A stretch of 5,385 nucleotides of DNA from Clostridia bacterium (lineage in GTDB: Bacteria > Bacillota > Clostridia > Christensenellales > Borkfalkiaceae), in contig JAGCLN010000277.1 of NCBI GenBank assembly GCA_017646945.1, positions 1 through 5,385 of the forward strand. The letters run 5' to 3'. The notes below the pieces were generated by a model. That model was not told the origin of the DNA. It did no database searches and was given only the letters and a program-made list of their open reading frames with translations. A program made the translations under genes and the position numbers. Shown here one piece after another: positions 5,298 to 5,385 of this stretch (positions are counted from its first letter, which is position 1; each line of letters starts with the position of its first letter).

Positions 5298-5381
5298 TTT
5301 TAATCCGTTATAAACTTACGTTGAACAAACTTTTCTTAATCAAACGCGAGCCTTGTCTTGCTTGTTTCTAACGGCTTAAAA
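5298..5381 (+). ncRNA. Structured repeat unit 3, short form without the pseudoknot
   Basis: The closing stem is the best of the three: TTTTAA 5298-5303 with TTAAAA 5376-5381, CCGTTA 5305-5310 with TAACGG 5369-5374, and AAAC 5312-5315 with GTTT 5364-5367, separated by single T-C mismatches. The CGAGCC segment (5347-5352) is kept. The interior is ~45 nt shorter than in units 1 and 2 and lacks recognisable P3, P4 and pseudoknot strands. In their place CGTTGA 5319-5324 can pair with TCAAACG 5340-5346, leaving one bulged A. It is either a deletion derivative or a distinct subtype. Confidence 0.5.
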
Positions 5382-5385
5382 AATC

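Larger units (their letters stand above)
5033..5381. repeat. Tandem array of three diverged structured repeat units
   Basis: This stretch contains no credible gene but has a clear repeat structure. A 35-nt segment beginning CGAGCCT and ending in CTAACG plus an A-run occurs at 5129-5163, 5259-5293 and 5347-5381; copies 2 and 3 match at 31 of 35 positions, copies 1 and 3 at 27 of 35. Each copy pairs with a matching upstream segment (around 5033-5050, 5167-5183 and 5298-5315) containing CCGTTA or a variant, so each unit is closed by its own long stem. The closing stems keep an unpaired U-C after the CGTTA helix in units 1 and 3, while the adjacent four pairs differ by compensatory changes (TTAC/GTAA versus AAAC/GTTT). 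Spacing between the segments is 130 and 88 nt. The strand is uncertain: A-rich hairpin loops and codirection with rpsR favour plus. No separate promoter is convincing. Confidence 0.8.

Noticed and set aside
5033..5381. CRISPR array or type III toxin-antitoxin RNA repeats
   Set aside because: The repeats are imperfect, their spacing is irregular (130 and 88 nt) and the intervening sequences are part of the fold. No toxin or cas gene is seen.

Overview
The window looks like chromosomal DNA of an AT-rich Gram-positive-type bacterium, probably a Clostridia-like member of the Bacillota. The reasons are strong AAGGAG-type ribosome binding sites, sigma-A promoters, a lipobox lipoprotein, the rpsF-ssb-rpsR operon and the two-gene radical SAM/DUF2344 pair. 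No finer assignment can be made from the sequence alone.

Layout. Positions 1-656 (minus strand) are the start of a lipoprotein gene that leaves the window exactly at a GDS motif typical of SGNH hydrolases. A divergent intergenic region (657-828) holds a two-copy 21-bp direct repeat and promoters for both sides. Plus-strand genes follow: an Sfp-type phosphopantetheinyl transferase (829-1419) with a clear intrinsic terminator, then a radical SAM protein (1490-3259) overlapping by 4 nt a DUF2344 partner (3256-3888). The transferase and the radical SAM gene each have a promoter whose predicted start point falls on the ATG, and neither has a Shine-Dalgarno sequence. Both therefore look leaderless, unlike the other genes here.

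A consensus promoter at 3932-3960 drives rpsF (4058-4339), ssb (4353-4763) and rpsR (4779-5030). Its ~90-nt leader folds into hairpins and probably carries the S6:S18 autoregulatory element. The S18 protein is the zinc-binding (CxxC...CxxH) type.

The most unusual part is 5031-5385, where rplI is often found. It holds no credible gene. Instead it contains three tandem, diverged copies of one structured element (about 131, 127 and 84 nt). Each is closed by the same long imperfect stem with a conserved U-C mismatch. The first two share a full architecture: P1, P2, a GUCG/CGAC stem whose loop makes a pseudoknot, a bulged hairpin, and a CGAGCC linker. Many base pairs differ between the copies by compensatory changes, which is what a functional RNA repeat would show. 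The array seems to continue past the window end. I do not recognise the family; it is the best candidate here for an undescribed system.
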